This document shows, one piece after another, positions 1 through 6,234 of a stretch of DNA of 17,565 nucleotides. This DNA is from Acidobacteriota bacterium (lineage in GTDB: Bacteria > Acidobacteriota > Terriglobia > Acidiferrales > UBA7541), in contig PKWH01000297.1 of assembly GCA_003131985.1 (NCBI GenBank), positions 1,440 through 19,004 of the forward strand. Reading direction: 5' to 3'. Made by a program: the position numbers and the translations under genes. Each line of letters opens with the position of its first letter. The first letter of the stretch is position 1. A model generated the notes under the pieces. The model was not told the origin of the DNA, ran no database searches, and saw only the letters and a list, made by a program, of their open reading frames with translations.

Positions 1-143
1 TCGAGGACTTGTCCGTTCGGCGCGATGTAGACGTATTCAGCGGCCATGAGCTTGTCCACGGTGGCGCTGTCGTTTTCAAGCCACGCCGCGTTCCAGGTTT
101 TGCGAAGTTGCTCCAATTCTTCACGCAGCGCGGCGGTGTCCAT
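1..143 (-). CDS. DUF4440 / SnoaL-like (NTF2-fold) protein, N-terminal part
   Basis: The reverse strand reads an open frame from an ATG at 143 to the window edge (47 full codons, 3' end missing). It begins MDTAALREELEQLRKTW and continues with NAAWLENDSATVDKLMAAEY, then VYIAPNGQVL. An amphipathic first helix with a Trp, followed by an acidic turn and a Y-V-Y-I-x-P-x-G-x-V hairpin, is the usual start of DUF4440/SnoaL-like proteins of the NTF2 fold. These are small pocket proteins of mostly unknown substrate. A good Shine-Dalgarno (AGGAG, five bases before the ATG) supports this start. No signal peptide is visible, so it is probably cytoplasmic. The family call rests on the first third of the protein only. 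It could be a SnoaL-type enzyme or a plain hypothetical; the reading frame itself is well supported. Confidence 0.72.
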   Translation of the reverse strand, partial: MDTAALREELEQLRKTWNAAWLENDSATVDKLMAAEYVYIAPNGQVL

Positions 144-200
144 CGAAGCTCCTGCATTTACATTTGGGACGTTCACTATAGGAGCGAATCTAGAAAGACT

Positions 201-300
201 CAAGAGCGAACAGCAGGTCCCTCAGGTCCGTCGCAAACGACGCGACTTCGGGATGACAAATATAAAGCAAAGGCTGCCGGGCTGAAGGCCCCGGCGCTAC
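201..300. repeat. Dispersed intergenic repeat, copy A
   Basis: This non-coding stretch begins with CAAGAGCGAA and ends with a hairpin and CCGGCGCTAC. The hairpin is GCCGGG (277-282) against CCCGGC (290-295) around CTGAAGG. A second stretch at 3372-3430 starts with the same CAAGAGCGA and ends with the same CCGGCGCTAC, with a different, shorter middle. No open frame here looks coding. I read it as one copy of an intergenic repeat family; only two copies lie in this window. Confidence 0.45.
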
Positions 301-419
301 ATTCAAACCTGAGGCGGAGCCGAGATGACAACGATAAGTATAGTGGCACGGCTCGGAGGCGAAGGCCGATCCGTTTGGAGCGGCCCTCGCTTGAGCGAAC
401 GTTCACATTCAGAGGCGGC

Positions 420-1451
420 TTAGGGGGTCGGCGGCTGTTCGAAGATGATTTCGCCGAACAGGCCGGTAGCGTAATTGTCAGGGCCGGCGGTGAAGAAAAG
501 ATGGTCGGTGGCGCCGTCTGCGTTCGTTCCGCCGCCGAATTCAATTCCCCAGAGCTGGTTGATGTGGACATTTGCGCCAGCAACGTCCTTCATTGTGCCG
601 ATGAATTGGCCGGTAACGGAATTGAAGGCATTGATGGTACCGGTAGGAGTGTTATTGGTGACGAGAAGTGCATTGCTGAGCGGCCCGAAATTTTTGGGAG
701 CGATAGCGAGGCCCCAAGGCTGATTCAACGGCGAGCCGTTCGTGAGTTGCTTCAGAAGCGTTCCGTCTTCGGCGAAGATGTCAACCACGCCGCCGGGAGT
801 ACTTCCCGGGCCGGCGAAAGTAACGTAGACCAGGCCGCCGAAGTCCTGAATGCCGTATGGAGTGAAGCCGGCGGGGACTGTGGGATCGGTAACGGACTTC
901 ACGAGGTGGAAGTTGGTGTCGTAGATATCCACCTTGTTGTTGGCGTTGTCGGCCGCGAGCAGAACATTGCCGGACGCCTTTGAGGAGATGGCCAGACCGG
1001 TGAAAGACGCTCCCGGAGTGGTGACGGCGATGACGGCTGTGTCGGGATTTACCGCCGGGTTCCAACCGCTGATGGTGCCGTCGAGAGTGGCGAAAATGAA
1101 GAGTGCGGGCGAACCTTTAATTTTAAAGTCGGCCGAAGGGTTGGCGACGATTCCCGTGGGAGTGCCGGGGCCGTCGCCGCCAGCAGTGGGAATCGCGACG
1201 TTCAGCGGGACTTTAGCTCCGCTGGCGTCGTAAAGCGTGGACCAGCCGGAGCCGTTATCGTTGACCCAGAATGGCGAGCCCGGGAGGTACGCGAGGCCCC
1301 AGGCATTTACCATCAGCGGATCCACGACTTTTGCGGTTTTCTCCTGATTGGAGACCAAATTGGTGACTTGATACTGCGCGCGGGCCACGCCGGAGCTGAA
1401 CAACAGAGCGAGGGCGAGGCAGGCGGTTACAGCGATGGTGCGGAGTCGCAT
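420..1451 (-). CDS. Secreted TIGR03118-type beta-propeller protein
   Basis: The 343-residue product starts with a clear Sec signal peptide (MRLRT, hydrophobic ACLALALLFSSG, cleavage after about A25 in VARA-Q), so the mature protein is exported. The mature part matches what I know of the TIGR03118 family: NLVSNQ near the start, then DPLMVNAWGLAY, repeated aromatic-glycine blades such as FWVNDNGSG, ISGWNP, GLAISS and QPWGLAIAP, and a late INQLWGIEFG with HLFFTAGPD. These suggest an NHL-like beta-propeller. No catalytic role is established for the family, and I assign none. The start is supported by AAAGGAG eight bases before the ATG. It is separated from the upstream small hypothetical by a roughly 260-base divergent intergenic region, so it is probably transcribed alone. 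It has no C-terminal sorting tail: the protein ends EQPPTP. Confidence 0.85.
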   Translation of the reverse strand: MRLRTIAVTACLALALLFSSGVARAQYQVTNLVSNQEKTAKVVDPLMVNAWGLAYLPGSPFWVNDNGSGWSTLYDASGAKVPLNVAIPTAGGDGPGTPTGIVANPSADFKIKGSPALFIFATLDGTISGWNPAVNPDTAVIAVTTPGASFTGLAISSKASGNVLLAADNANNKVDIYDTNFHLVKSVTDPTVPAGFTPYGIQDFGGLVYVTFAGPGSTPGGVVDIFAEDGTLLKQLTNGSPLNQPWGLAIAPKNFGPLSNALLVTNNTPTGTINAFNSVTGQFIGTMKDVAGANVHINQLWGIEFGGGTNADGATDHLFFTAGPDNYATGLFGEIIFEQPPTP

Positions 1452-1710
1452 GCGAGATTCTCCTTTGGAAGCGGCCAGGGCTTGATGTTCAACCGGGGCT
1501 GGACGGAGGGTGCTGGTCTGCTAGAAGCTCATAGTAACACCGTAGTAAATGCGAATAGCAACTGAATTGTTGCGTGCTCGTGAAATTAACGTGAGCGGCA
1601 ACCGAAAATGCTAATCGCGACGTTGGAGGCACAATCTTCCGCATCGATTTTCTTCCGTTTTCGAGCGCGCCGGCGGAAAAAACAGGCGATACTGGAGCGG
1701 AGGAACCAAC

Positions 1711-1956
1711 ATGACCGAACCGACAAAAGAGGAATTGCTGGCGCGCATCGCGGAGTTGGAGAAGCAGACCGGCGGAGCGAAGCGTAGCGGTGCACTCGAG
1801 TTCCGCGTAGGAGAGAAGGGCGGCGTCAGCGTTTACGGGCTGGGGCGCTTTCCGGTGACATTATATTACGAGCAGTGGATTCGCCTGCTCGACGTGGGCG
1901 ATGGGCTCCGCACGTTCCTGGAAGAAAACAAACACCGACTAAAGCTGAAGACCTAG
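1711..1956 (+). CDS. Small conserved hypothetical protein (81 aa)
   Basis: A complete 81-residue frame with a strong Shine-Dalgarno (GGAGGAA about six bases before the ATG). The N-terminal third (MTEPTKEELLARIAELEKQT) should form a short charged helix or coiled coil. The rest holds GGVSVYGLGRFPVTLYYEQW followed by a Leu/Asp-rich helix. I recall similar short proteins with the GLGRFPVTLY core in many soil bacteria and acidobacteria, but know of no function. There is no signal peptide or membrane segment, so it is probably cytoplasmic. It diverges from the TIGR03118 gene and converges on the cupin gene. The stop codon region is tandemly duplicated (see findings). Confidence 0.75.
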   Translation: MTEPTKEELLARIAELEKQTGGAKRSGALEFRVGEKGGVSVYGLGRFPVTLYYEQWIRLLDVGDGLRTFLEENKHRLKLKT

Positions 1957-1978
1957 GAGCTAAAGACGTAGGAGCAGG

Positions 1979-2013
1979 CCGACTTCCCTGCGCCGCGAAT
2001 TGCGCAAAGTCGG
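1979..2013. terminator. Stem-loop between convergent genes
   Basis: CCGACTT (1979-1985) pairs perfectly with AAGTCGG (2007-2013), and inside it TGCGC pairs with GCGCA. It lies between the ends of the plus-strand small hypothetical and the minus-strand cupin gene, where a bidirectional terminator is expected. There is no clear U-tract on either side, so an intrinsic terminator is only a possibility. Confidence 0.35.
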
Positions 2014-2028
2014 GCGAGCGACGGCTTT

Positions 2029-2502
2029 TCAGAATTTAGTGATGTCAACTGGCGTCAGACCTTTTTCGGCGCAGTGGTCGTGGTAGCGCTTCAGGAAAGT
2101 TTGCCAGTTCTCAACGGCAATCGTATTGCCGGCGTCGTCGAGAAAATTGAGCGCCCCTTCGATCACGGCGAAAACGATGGTCTCTACTTTGCCGACCATG
2201 CGCGGCGAGTGAGTGGAGCCGGCAACTTCGAAGACAACGTCGCCGGCCTCTGAAGTCCAGCCCTCGTCATAGGTCCACGCGCCTTGCACGGTGTAAACAA
2301 CCACGGTCCCCGGATGAAAATGGACTTGGAGCGCCGCGCCCAGCTCCGAGCGAATGAAAAGAACAATCTGGCCGGTGACGGGATTCAGTTTTATGAGCTT
2401 TATAAAATGTCCCGGCGCCCAGGGGATCCAGGGCAGGTCACTCGGCTTGATATGACTGGCAAGCGCTTTGCGAATGGGCTGCGCGGCTTGAACATTCTCC
2501 AT
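2029..2502 (-). CDS. Cupin protein, 2,4'-dihydroxyacetophenone dioxygenase-like
   Basis: The 157-residue product is a single cupin barrel. Cupin motif 1 is VHFHPGTVVVYTVQGAW (about residues 60-76), with H61 and H63 as metal-ligand candidates. Motif 2 is GDVVFEVAGSTHSP (87-100), with H98 as the third ligand candidate. The length and the W-P-W, VHFHPG and WTYDEG pattern fit the family that includes 2,4'-dihydroxyacetophenone dioxygenase, an iron enzyme that cleaves the side chain of an aromatic ketone. They also fit ChrR-type anti-sigma cupins. No aromatic-degradation genes or sigma factor are nearby, so the substrate is unknown and the dioxygenase label only describes similarity. The start is set by GGAGG six bases upstream. 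No signal peptide is seen. Confidence 0.78.
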   Translation of the reverse strand: MENVQAAQPIRKALASHIKPSDLPWIPWAPGHFIKLIKLNPVTGQIVLFIRSELGAALQVHFHPGTVVVYTVQGAWTYDEGWTSEAGDVVFEVAGSTHSPRMVGKVETIVFAVIEGALNFLDDAGNTIAVENWQTFLKRYHDHCAEKGLTPVDITKF

Positions 2503-2577
2503 GACTCGCCTCCGTGTTTTGAACCAGCAAGTTGCTACCGCGATGAATCATCGTCAGAACTGCGAAAGCGGAACTTC

Positions 2578-2631
2578 AGCGGCTGAAGCCGCTTGGCTCT
2601 TGCAGGCTTTATGTCGTGGCTAACGCCACGA
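2578..2631. repeat. REP-like double-hairpin intergenic element
   Basis: Two perfect short hairpins follow each other. The first is AGCGGC-TGAA-GCCGCT (2578-2593). The second is TCGTGGC-TAAC-GCCACGA (2614-2631). Both have a GGC/GCC stem closing a four-base A-rich loop, and they sit about 20 bases apart in the gap between the cupin gene and the next minus-strand gene. This is the architecture of bacterial REP/BIME-type repeats. Similar GGCTGAAGCC palindromes are, from memory, abundant between genes in acidobacterial genomes. Confidence 0.6.
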
Positions 2632-2724
2632 ACCGCAAAGATTCTCAAACGCCCAGTTTAGTCTGACAGCACGGTATTCTACACGCTGGGCGTCCAGAAC
2701 AAAAAAGCCGAAAAGGGCGCGGGA

Positions 2725-3264
2725 CTAACGCTGCGGTGGTTTTGCAGCAGGTGACGCTGAAGCTGGGCTTGAAGCGGGACTCGTATTGGCGGCAGAGTTG
2801 GCGGATTGCGGCGCGGGGGCTGGCGCGGCGGTCGAAGGAGACGAAGCAGGAGGCTTACTCGTGGCAGGCTGCACGGGCTTGGGGGCGGACACCCCTGCAA
2901 CGCTCGATCCGAGGCCTAGTTTCTGCAAACTGAGCGCGTTTAGTTTTCCAGATGCTTCCAGGCCGTTGCCCGATTGAAATTTCTGCATGGCGGCGACGGT
3001 GTTCGAGTCCCATTTCCCGTTTGGCTGGCCCTGATAATAGCCATCTCGCGCTAGTGCCGACTGAATCTCGGAAATGCGGGCAGGAGTGGGGGCTCTTTGC
3101 GTGGGCTCGCGCTTGGAATGATGCTTCTTCGAAACTGTCTTCTTCTTGGGGGTGGCGGAAGGAGCCGACGAAGATGAAGCCGATTGCTGCTGGGATGCAA
3201 ACGCCGGAGCGGATGCAACCAGGAGAGCCGCTGCGAGTGCCAGACATTTGATAGGTCTCTTCAT
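2725..3264 (-). CDS. Exported peptidoglycan-binding-domain protein
   Basis: I start this gene at the ATG ending at 3264, giving 179 residues. It is preceded by AGGGG and opens a typical signal peptide (MKRPIKCLALAAALLVASAPAFA). Upstream in-frame starts have no ribosome binding site and would bury the signal. The mature protein has a Ser/Lys/His-rich linker (24-60), then a PG_binding_1-type three-helix domain (about 62-118: ARISEIQSALARDGYYQGQP, then GKWDSNTVAAMQKFQ, then ALSLQKLGLG). The last 60 residues are a low-complexity Pro/Ala/Ser tail. The domain binds cell-wall peptidoglycan in other proteins. No catalytic domain is attached, so it is probably a wall-binding periplasmic or surface protein. 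The tail has no sorting motif. Confidence 0.82.
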   Translation of the reverse strand: MKRPIKCLALAAALLVASAPAFASQQQSASSSSAPSATPKKKTVSKKHHSKREPTQRAPTPARISEIQSALARDGYYQGQPNGKWDSNTVAAMQKFQSGNGLEASGKLNALSLQKLGLGSSVAGVSAPKPVQPATSKPPASSPSTAAPAPAPQSANSAANTSPASSPASASPAAKPPQR

Positions 3265-3371
3265 CGAGATAGGCCCCTGCATTATTATCGCGCATTCCAA
3301 TTGCGGCACAAGGCGCGGTAAACGAGTGAGCGCGTATTAGACAACGACGGATGGTACAAGGACGAAAAATT

Positions 3372-3430
3372 CAAGAGCGAAGATGCCCGTCCACCTTTCA
3401 CTGCGCTCAGGGCGAGAAGGCCGGCGCTAC
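3372..3430. repeat. Dispersed intergenic repeat, copy B
   Basis: This copy shares CAAGAGCGA at its left end and CCGGCGCTAC at its right end with 201-300, but its middle is shorter and different in sequence. It lies in the 207-base gap between the HtrA gene and the PG-binding gene. Nothing coding is visible there. Confidence 0.4.
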
Positions 3431-3471
3431 AAAAACCAGAGCGACGGCCGCTGAGATTTAAACCGAGGCCG

Positions 3472-5031
3472 TTATTGCGCTGCGGGTACGACTCCCGCCA
3501 AGAAGACTGTCAGTACGCGATCGTTGGATGCGCGGGGTGGCGCAACCTTGAATAGGACGTCCTGGCCGGGCTTGAGTTTTGCCATCTCGCGGCGATAGTC
3601 GGCCAAGCTATTGATTGGGGTGTGATTGATTTCGATAATGACGAAGCCGCGGGCGAAGCCGATATCCTCGGCGAAGCTGGCGGGCTCGACCTCGCTGACG
3701 ATGACGCCGGTTAATTTCCCGACACCCACTCGGTGCGCCAAATCTGGGGTTAATTCTTCCACGTGCAGGCCGAGCTCTCCGGGCGTCTGTTCCTCTCCCG
3801 GCTGGTCTTCCTCGGTCTGAGCGGTCTGCGGAAAAATCTTGGAGCGGTCGGCGACGGTGAGCGTCACATTCTTGGCTTGGAGGGCGTGAACAAAACGAAT
3901 TTGCACGGACTGCCCGATGGCGGTTTGAGCGATTGGATTTACAAGGTCGGCACCAGTGTGAATCGGCTGGCCGTTAATCTCGGTAATTACGTCGCCAGGC
4001 TGCAAGCCAGCTTTATCCGACGGACTGTTGGGCTCGACGGCTTCCACCACGATTCCGTAGGGGGCGCCAAGTTCTTTCAAAAGTACCGGATTATTGCTGC
4101 GCTCTTCTTGGAAGGTGATGCCGATGGAACCTCGGGTAACCTTGCCATTGGTGATGAGCTGGTTGTAAACACCGATCACGGCGTTGGAAGGCATAGCAAA
4201 GCCGACACCCTCAAACCCACGGCCGCCGGTATAAATAGCCGTGTTGATTCCGATTACTTCCCCAGCCATATTGACGAGCGGACCACCGGAGTTTCCGGGG
4301 TTGATGGCCGCGTCAGTCTGAATGAATCGCTGGAATTGACGGTCGCCGTTCATCGAACGATCTTTCGCGCTGATAATTCCGGCGGTGACTGTGGAATTCA
4401 ATCCGAAGGGGCTGCCGAAGGCGAGGACCCAATCGCCGACCTGCACGCCGTCAGAATTGCCAAGCTTTGCCACGGGCAGATCATGACTTGCGTCGATTTT
4501 GATTACGGCAATATCCGTGTCCTTGTCGATACCAACCACGCGGGCATTGTAATGGTTAGGGTCCCCGTCGATAGCGACCTGGATTTTGGTGGCCTGATCG
4601 ATAACGTGATCGTTGGTGAGGATGAAGCCATTCTTGTTGACGATCACGCCGGAGCCAAGACTTTTCTCCGCGTCCTGGCCGGTATCGGGCGTGTCAAAAA
4701 ACCGATCGAAGAAGTCCTGGAAAGAAGGATCTCCCGAACCATGGGGCTTCTTGCTCCCCTTGGGCTTCTCGATGATCTGCGTGGTTGAAATATTCACCAC
4801 GGCAGGCCCCAGTTTCTTGGAAATGGTGGCAAACCCGTTGGAAAGTGTGACCGGATCAGGAATGGCGAGCAGCGAAGCGCCGTTGGCGCCTTGATCGTGA
4901 GTGGCCATGGCGCGGCCAGAAATCACCGTACCGATTACAATGCCGATACCGAGAGTGACGACGACGAGGAGGGTGGCGAAAATCTTGCGGCGCCTGATCC
5001 AGCTATACAGCTCCAGAAATTGGATGGCCAT
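3472..5031 (-). CDS. Do/HtrA-family serine protease with two PDZ domains
   Basis: A periplasmic quality-control protease of the Deg/HtrA family (519 residues). An N-terminal membrane helix (about 18-38, after WIRRRK) should anchor it in the inner membrane with the rest in the periplasm. The chymotrypsin-like domain carries the full triad: H142 in TNDHVI, D173 in DTDIAVIK and S248 in NPGNSGGPL. Two PDZ domains follow, at about 300-395 (core AGLQPGDVITEINGQPI) and 418-515 (core EDIGFARGFVIIEINHTPI), joined by an acidic linker rich in Glu/Gln/Pro. A short insert after the LA loop (KGSKKPHGSG) replaces part of the usual LA loop. The start is the ATG at 5031, seven bases after AAGGAG; a TTG two codons earlier is too close to the Shine-Dalgarno. 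It is a single-gene unit with its own extended -10 promoter. Whether it is DegP-, DegQ- or DegS-like in function cannot be settled from sequence. Confidence 0.95.
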   Translation of the reverse strand: MAIQFLELYSWIRRRKIFATLLVVVTLGIGIVIGTVISGRAMATHDQGANGASLLAIPDPVTLSNGFATISKKLGPAVVNISTTQIIEKPKGSKKPHGSGDPSFQDFFDRFFDTPDTGQDAEKSLGSGVIVNKNGFILTNDHVIDQATKIQVAIDGDPNHYNARVVGIDKDTDIAVIKIDASHDLPVAKLGNSDGVQVGDWVLAFGSPFGLNSTVTAGIISAKDRSMNGDRQFQRFIQTDAAINPGNSGGPLVNMAGEVIGINTAIYTGGRGFEGVGFAMPSNAVIGVYNQLITNGKVTRGSIGITFQEERSNNPVLLKELGAPYGIVVEAVEPNSPSDKAGLQPGDVITEINGQPIHTGADLVNPIAQTAIGQSVQIRFVHALQAKNVTLTVADRSKIFPQTAQTEEDQPGEEQTPGELGLHVEELTPDLAHRVGVGKLTGVIVSEVEPASFAEDIGFARGFVIIEINHTPINSLADYRREMAKLKPGQDVLFKVAPPRASNDRVLTVFLAGVVPAAQ

Positions 5032-5102
5032 CCTCAAACTCCTTCGGGTCGGGCTGAAGTTTCAATAGCGCCGAAATCACTGAACGGAAGCGACGAATGC
5101 TG

Positions 5103-5111
5103 AGTATAACA
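5103..5111 (-). promoter_or_regulatory. Extended -10 promoter of the HtrA gene
   Basis: On the reverse strand TGTTATACT is an extended -10 element (TGn-TATACT), about 70 bases before the HtrA start codon. No good -35 lies 16-18 bases upstream, as is usual for extended -10 promoters. Transcription would start near 5096. Confidence 0.45.
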
Positions 5112-5262
5112 CTTATTCTAACCCGCTAAAGCGCCGAAGGTTGCGGCATGCCGTAGTAAGCAAGCCGCGGAATTTCGATGAGTTTCCAGCCGTTCGATCG
5201 ATATTCGCGCGCGCACCTTAAAACTAGAGTTCCGAAGTTCGAGCGATGATAGTGTGACGCAC

Positions 5263-5457
5263 CTATTTCTGGTCCGAAGGAGTTAGGGAATCGTCAAAAG
5301 CCAGCGGCTGCAAGTCCTCGATGCGAGTGTCAAATTCTTCCACGGATGGACTGCCTTCACGAGGCTCAAGCTTTTCTTGCGCGCGACGTTCAGCCTTCAT
5401 GCGCGCTTTGTCCATGCGTTTCATTTCCTTCTGGCGCTTCTTGAATGTCGTTGTCAT
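5263..5457 (-). CDS. Small highly charged protein (64 aa) downstream of the RRM gene
   Basis: A 64-residue frame with a strong Shine-Dalgarno (AAGGAGAGG just before the ATG). The first half is a Lys/Arg/Met-rich helix (MTTTFKKRQKEMKRMDKARM, then KAERRAQEKL). The second half is acidic and probably unstructured (EEFDTRIEDLQPLAFDDSLT). I recall proteins with the TTTFKKRQKEM start in other acidobacteria but know of no function. A basic helix beside an RNA-binding protein gene suggests an RNA- or ribosome-related role, which is inference only. It lies 68 bases after the RRM gene on the same strand, so the two are probably co-transcribed. There is no signal peptide or membrane segment. Confidence 0.72.
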   Translation of the reverse strand: MTTTFKKRQKEMKRMDKARMKAERRAQEKLEPREGSPSVEEFDTRIEDLQPLAFDDSLTPSDQK

Positions 5458-5525
5458 AGCCTCTCCTTGGGATGGGTTTGCGAAGGGGCAACATCACGGC
5501 AACCGCCGACGCTGATGTTACAAAA

Positions 5526-5939
5526 CTACCAACGAGGCTCGCGGGGCTGACGTGCCACCTCGCGGTAATCCTCGTTCGAAAATCTTTCGCGTCCACCGCC
5601 GCCTCCACCGCGGTTTCCGCCGCTGCCACCGCGGTTGCCGCCAGGGCCACTGTTGCCAGGGCCGCTGCGAGGACCGCGTGGGCCGGTCGATTCGGACTTG
5701 GGACGAGCTTCGTTAACCTTCAGATTGCGTCCACCCAGATCTTTGCCGTCGAGAGCAGCAATAGCTTTGGCCGCTTCAGCGTCGTTGACCATTTCCACGA
5801 AGCCGAAGCCGCGGGCTTTACCGGTTTCGCGATCGGTAGCAACATGAACGCGCGCAAGTTGCCCGAACGGCTCGAACAGTGCTTTGAGATCCGCAGCAGT
5901 CGTCTGAAAACTCATGTTGCCGACAAAAAGATTCTTCAT
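5526..5939 (-). CDS. RRM-domain RNA-binding protein with glycine-rich tail
   Basis: A 137-residue protein with one RNA recognition motif (about 2-79). RNP2 is LFVGNM (4-9) and RNP1 is RGFGFVEM (43-50), both with the aromatic residues that stack on RNA bases. A disordered Gly/Pro/Arg/Asn tail follows (82-118, including NRGGSGGNRGGGGGGRERF) and the protein ends with a charged segment. It resembles the bacterial and cyanobacterial Rbp family of small RNA-binding proteins, whose members often respond to cold. I place the start at the ATG at 5939, eight bases after GGGAG. The ATG two codons earlier (5945) lies too close to that site. The gene heads a probable pair with the 64-residue basic protein. 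The roughly 295 bases upstream hold no gene and could be a long 5' untranslated region. Confidence 0.92.
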   Translation of the reverse strand: MKNLFVGNMSFQTTAADLKALFEPFGQLARVHVATDRETGKARGFGFVEMVNDAEAAKAIAALDGKDLGGRNLKVNEARPKSESTGPRGPRSGPGNSGPGGNRGGSGGNRGGGGGGRERFSNEDYREVARQPREPRW

Positions 5940-6234
5940 GCTCATCTCTCCCTGAACGATTTACCCCACCTATTGCAAAGACTCATGGCCGATGGACCTG
6001 CCACCTGAAAACATTAGAAACCGCGGCGAGGGACCAACCGTAACAAAAGACGTGAGGTCGGGCAAAACAGGTCGCAAGCCGCGCCCCACGAGGCGATAAA
6101 GCCACGTAAAACCTTCAGGAAGCGCAGACTTATCTTATCACGTTTGCGCGGAAAAACCACGCGGCGGTTGGAAGCTGGGCCACAGGTTGAATGAGAAGGC
6201 GGACTGAGGCATGGCGATGCCGGCGAACGCATCT

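Noticed and set aside
9..983. 324-codon plus-strand open frame
   Set aside because: It runs antisense to the TIGR03118 protein and the DUF4440 gene and has no recognisable motifs; the minus-strand genes have signal peptide and ribosome binding sites.
3444..3472. ACGGCC/GGCCGT inverted repeat after the HtrA stop as a terminator
   Set aside because: The loop is 17 bases, the stem only six, and no U-tract follows; too weak to annotate.
3763..4788. 341-codon plus-strand open frame inside the HtrA gene
   Set aside because: Mirror frame of a GC-rich, strongly conserved protease gene; its translation has no family features.
5032..5037. TTG start two codons upstream for the HtrA protease
   Set aside because: Only about one base would separate it from the Shine-Dalgarno; the ATG at 5031 has ideal spacing.
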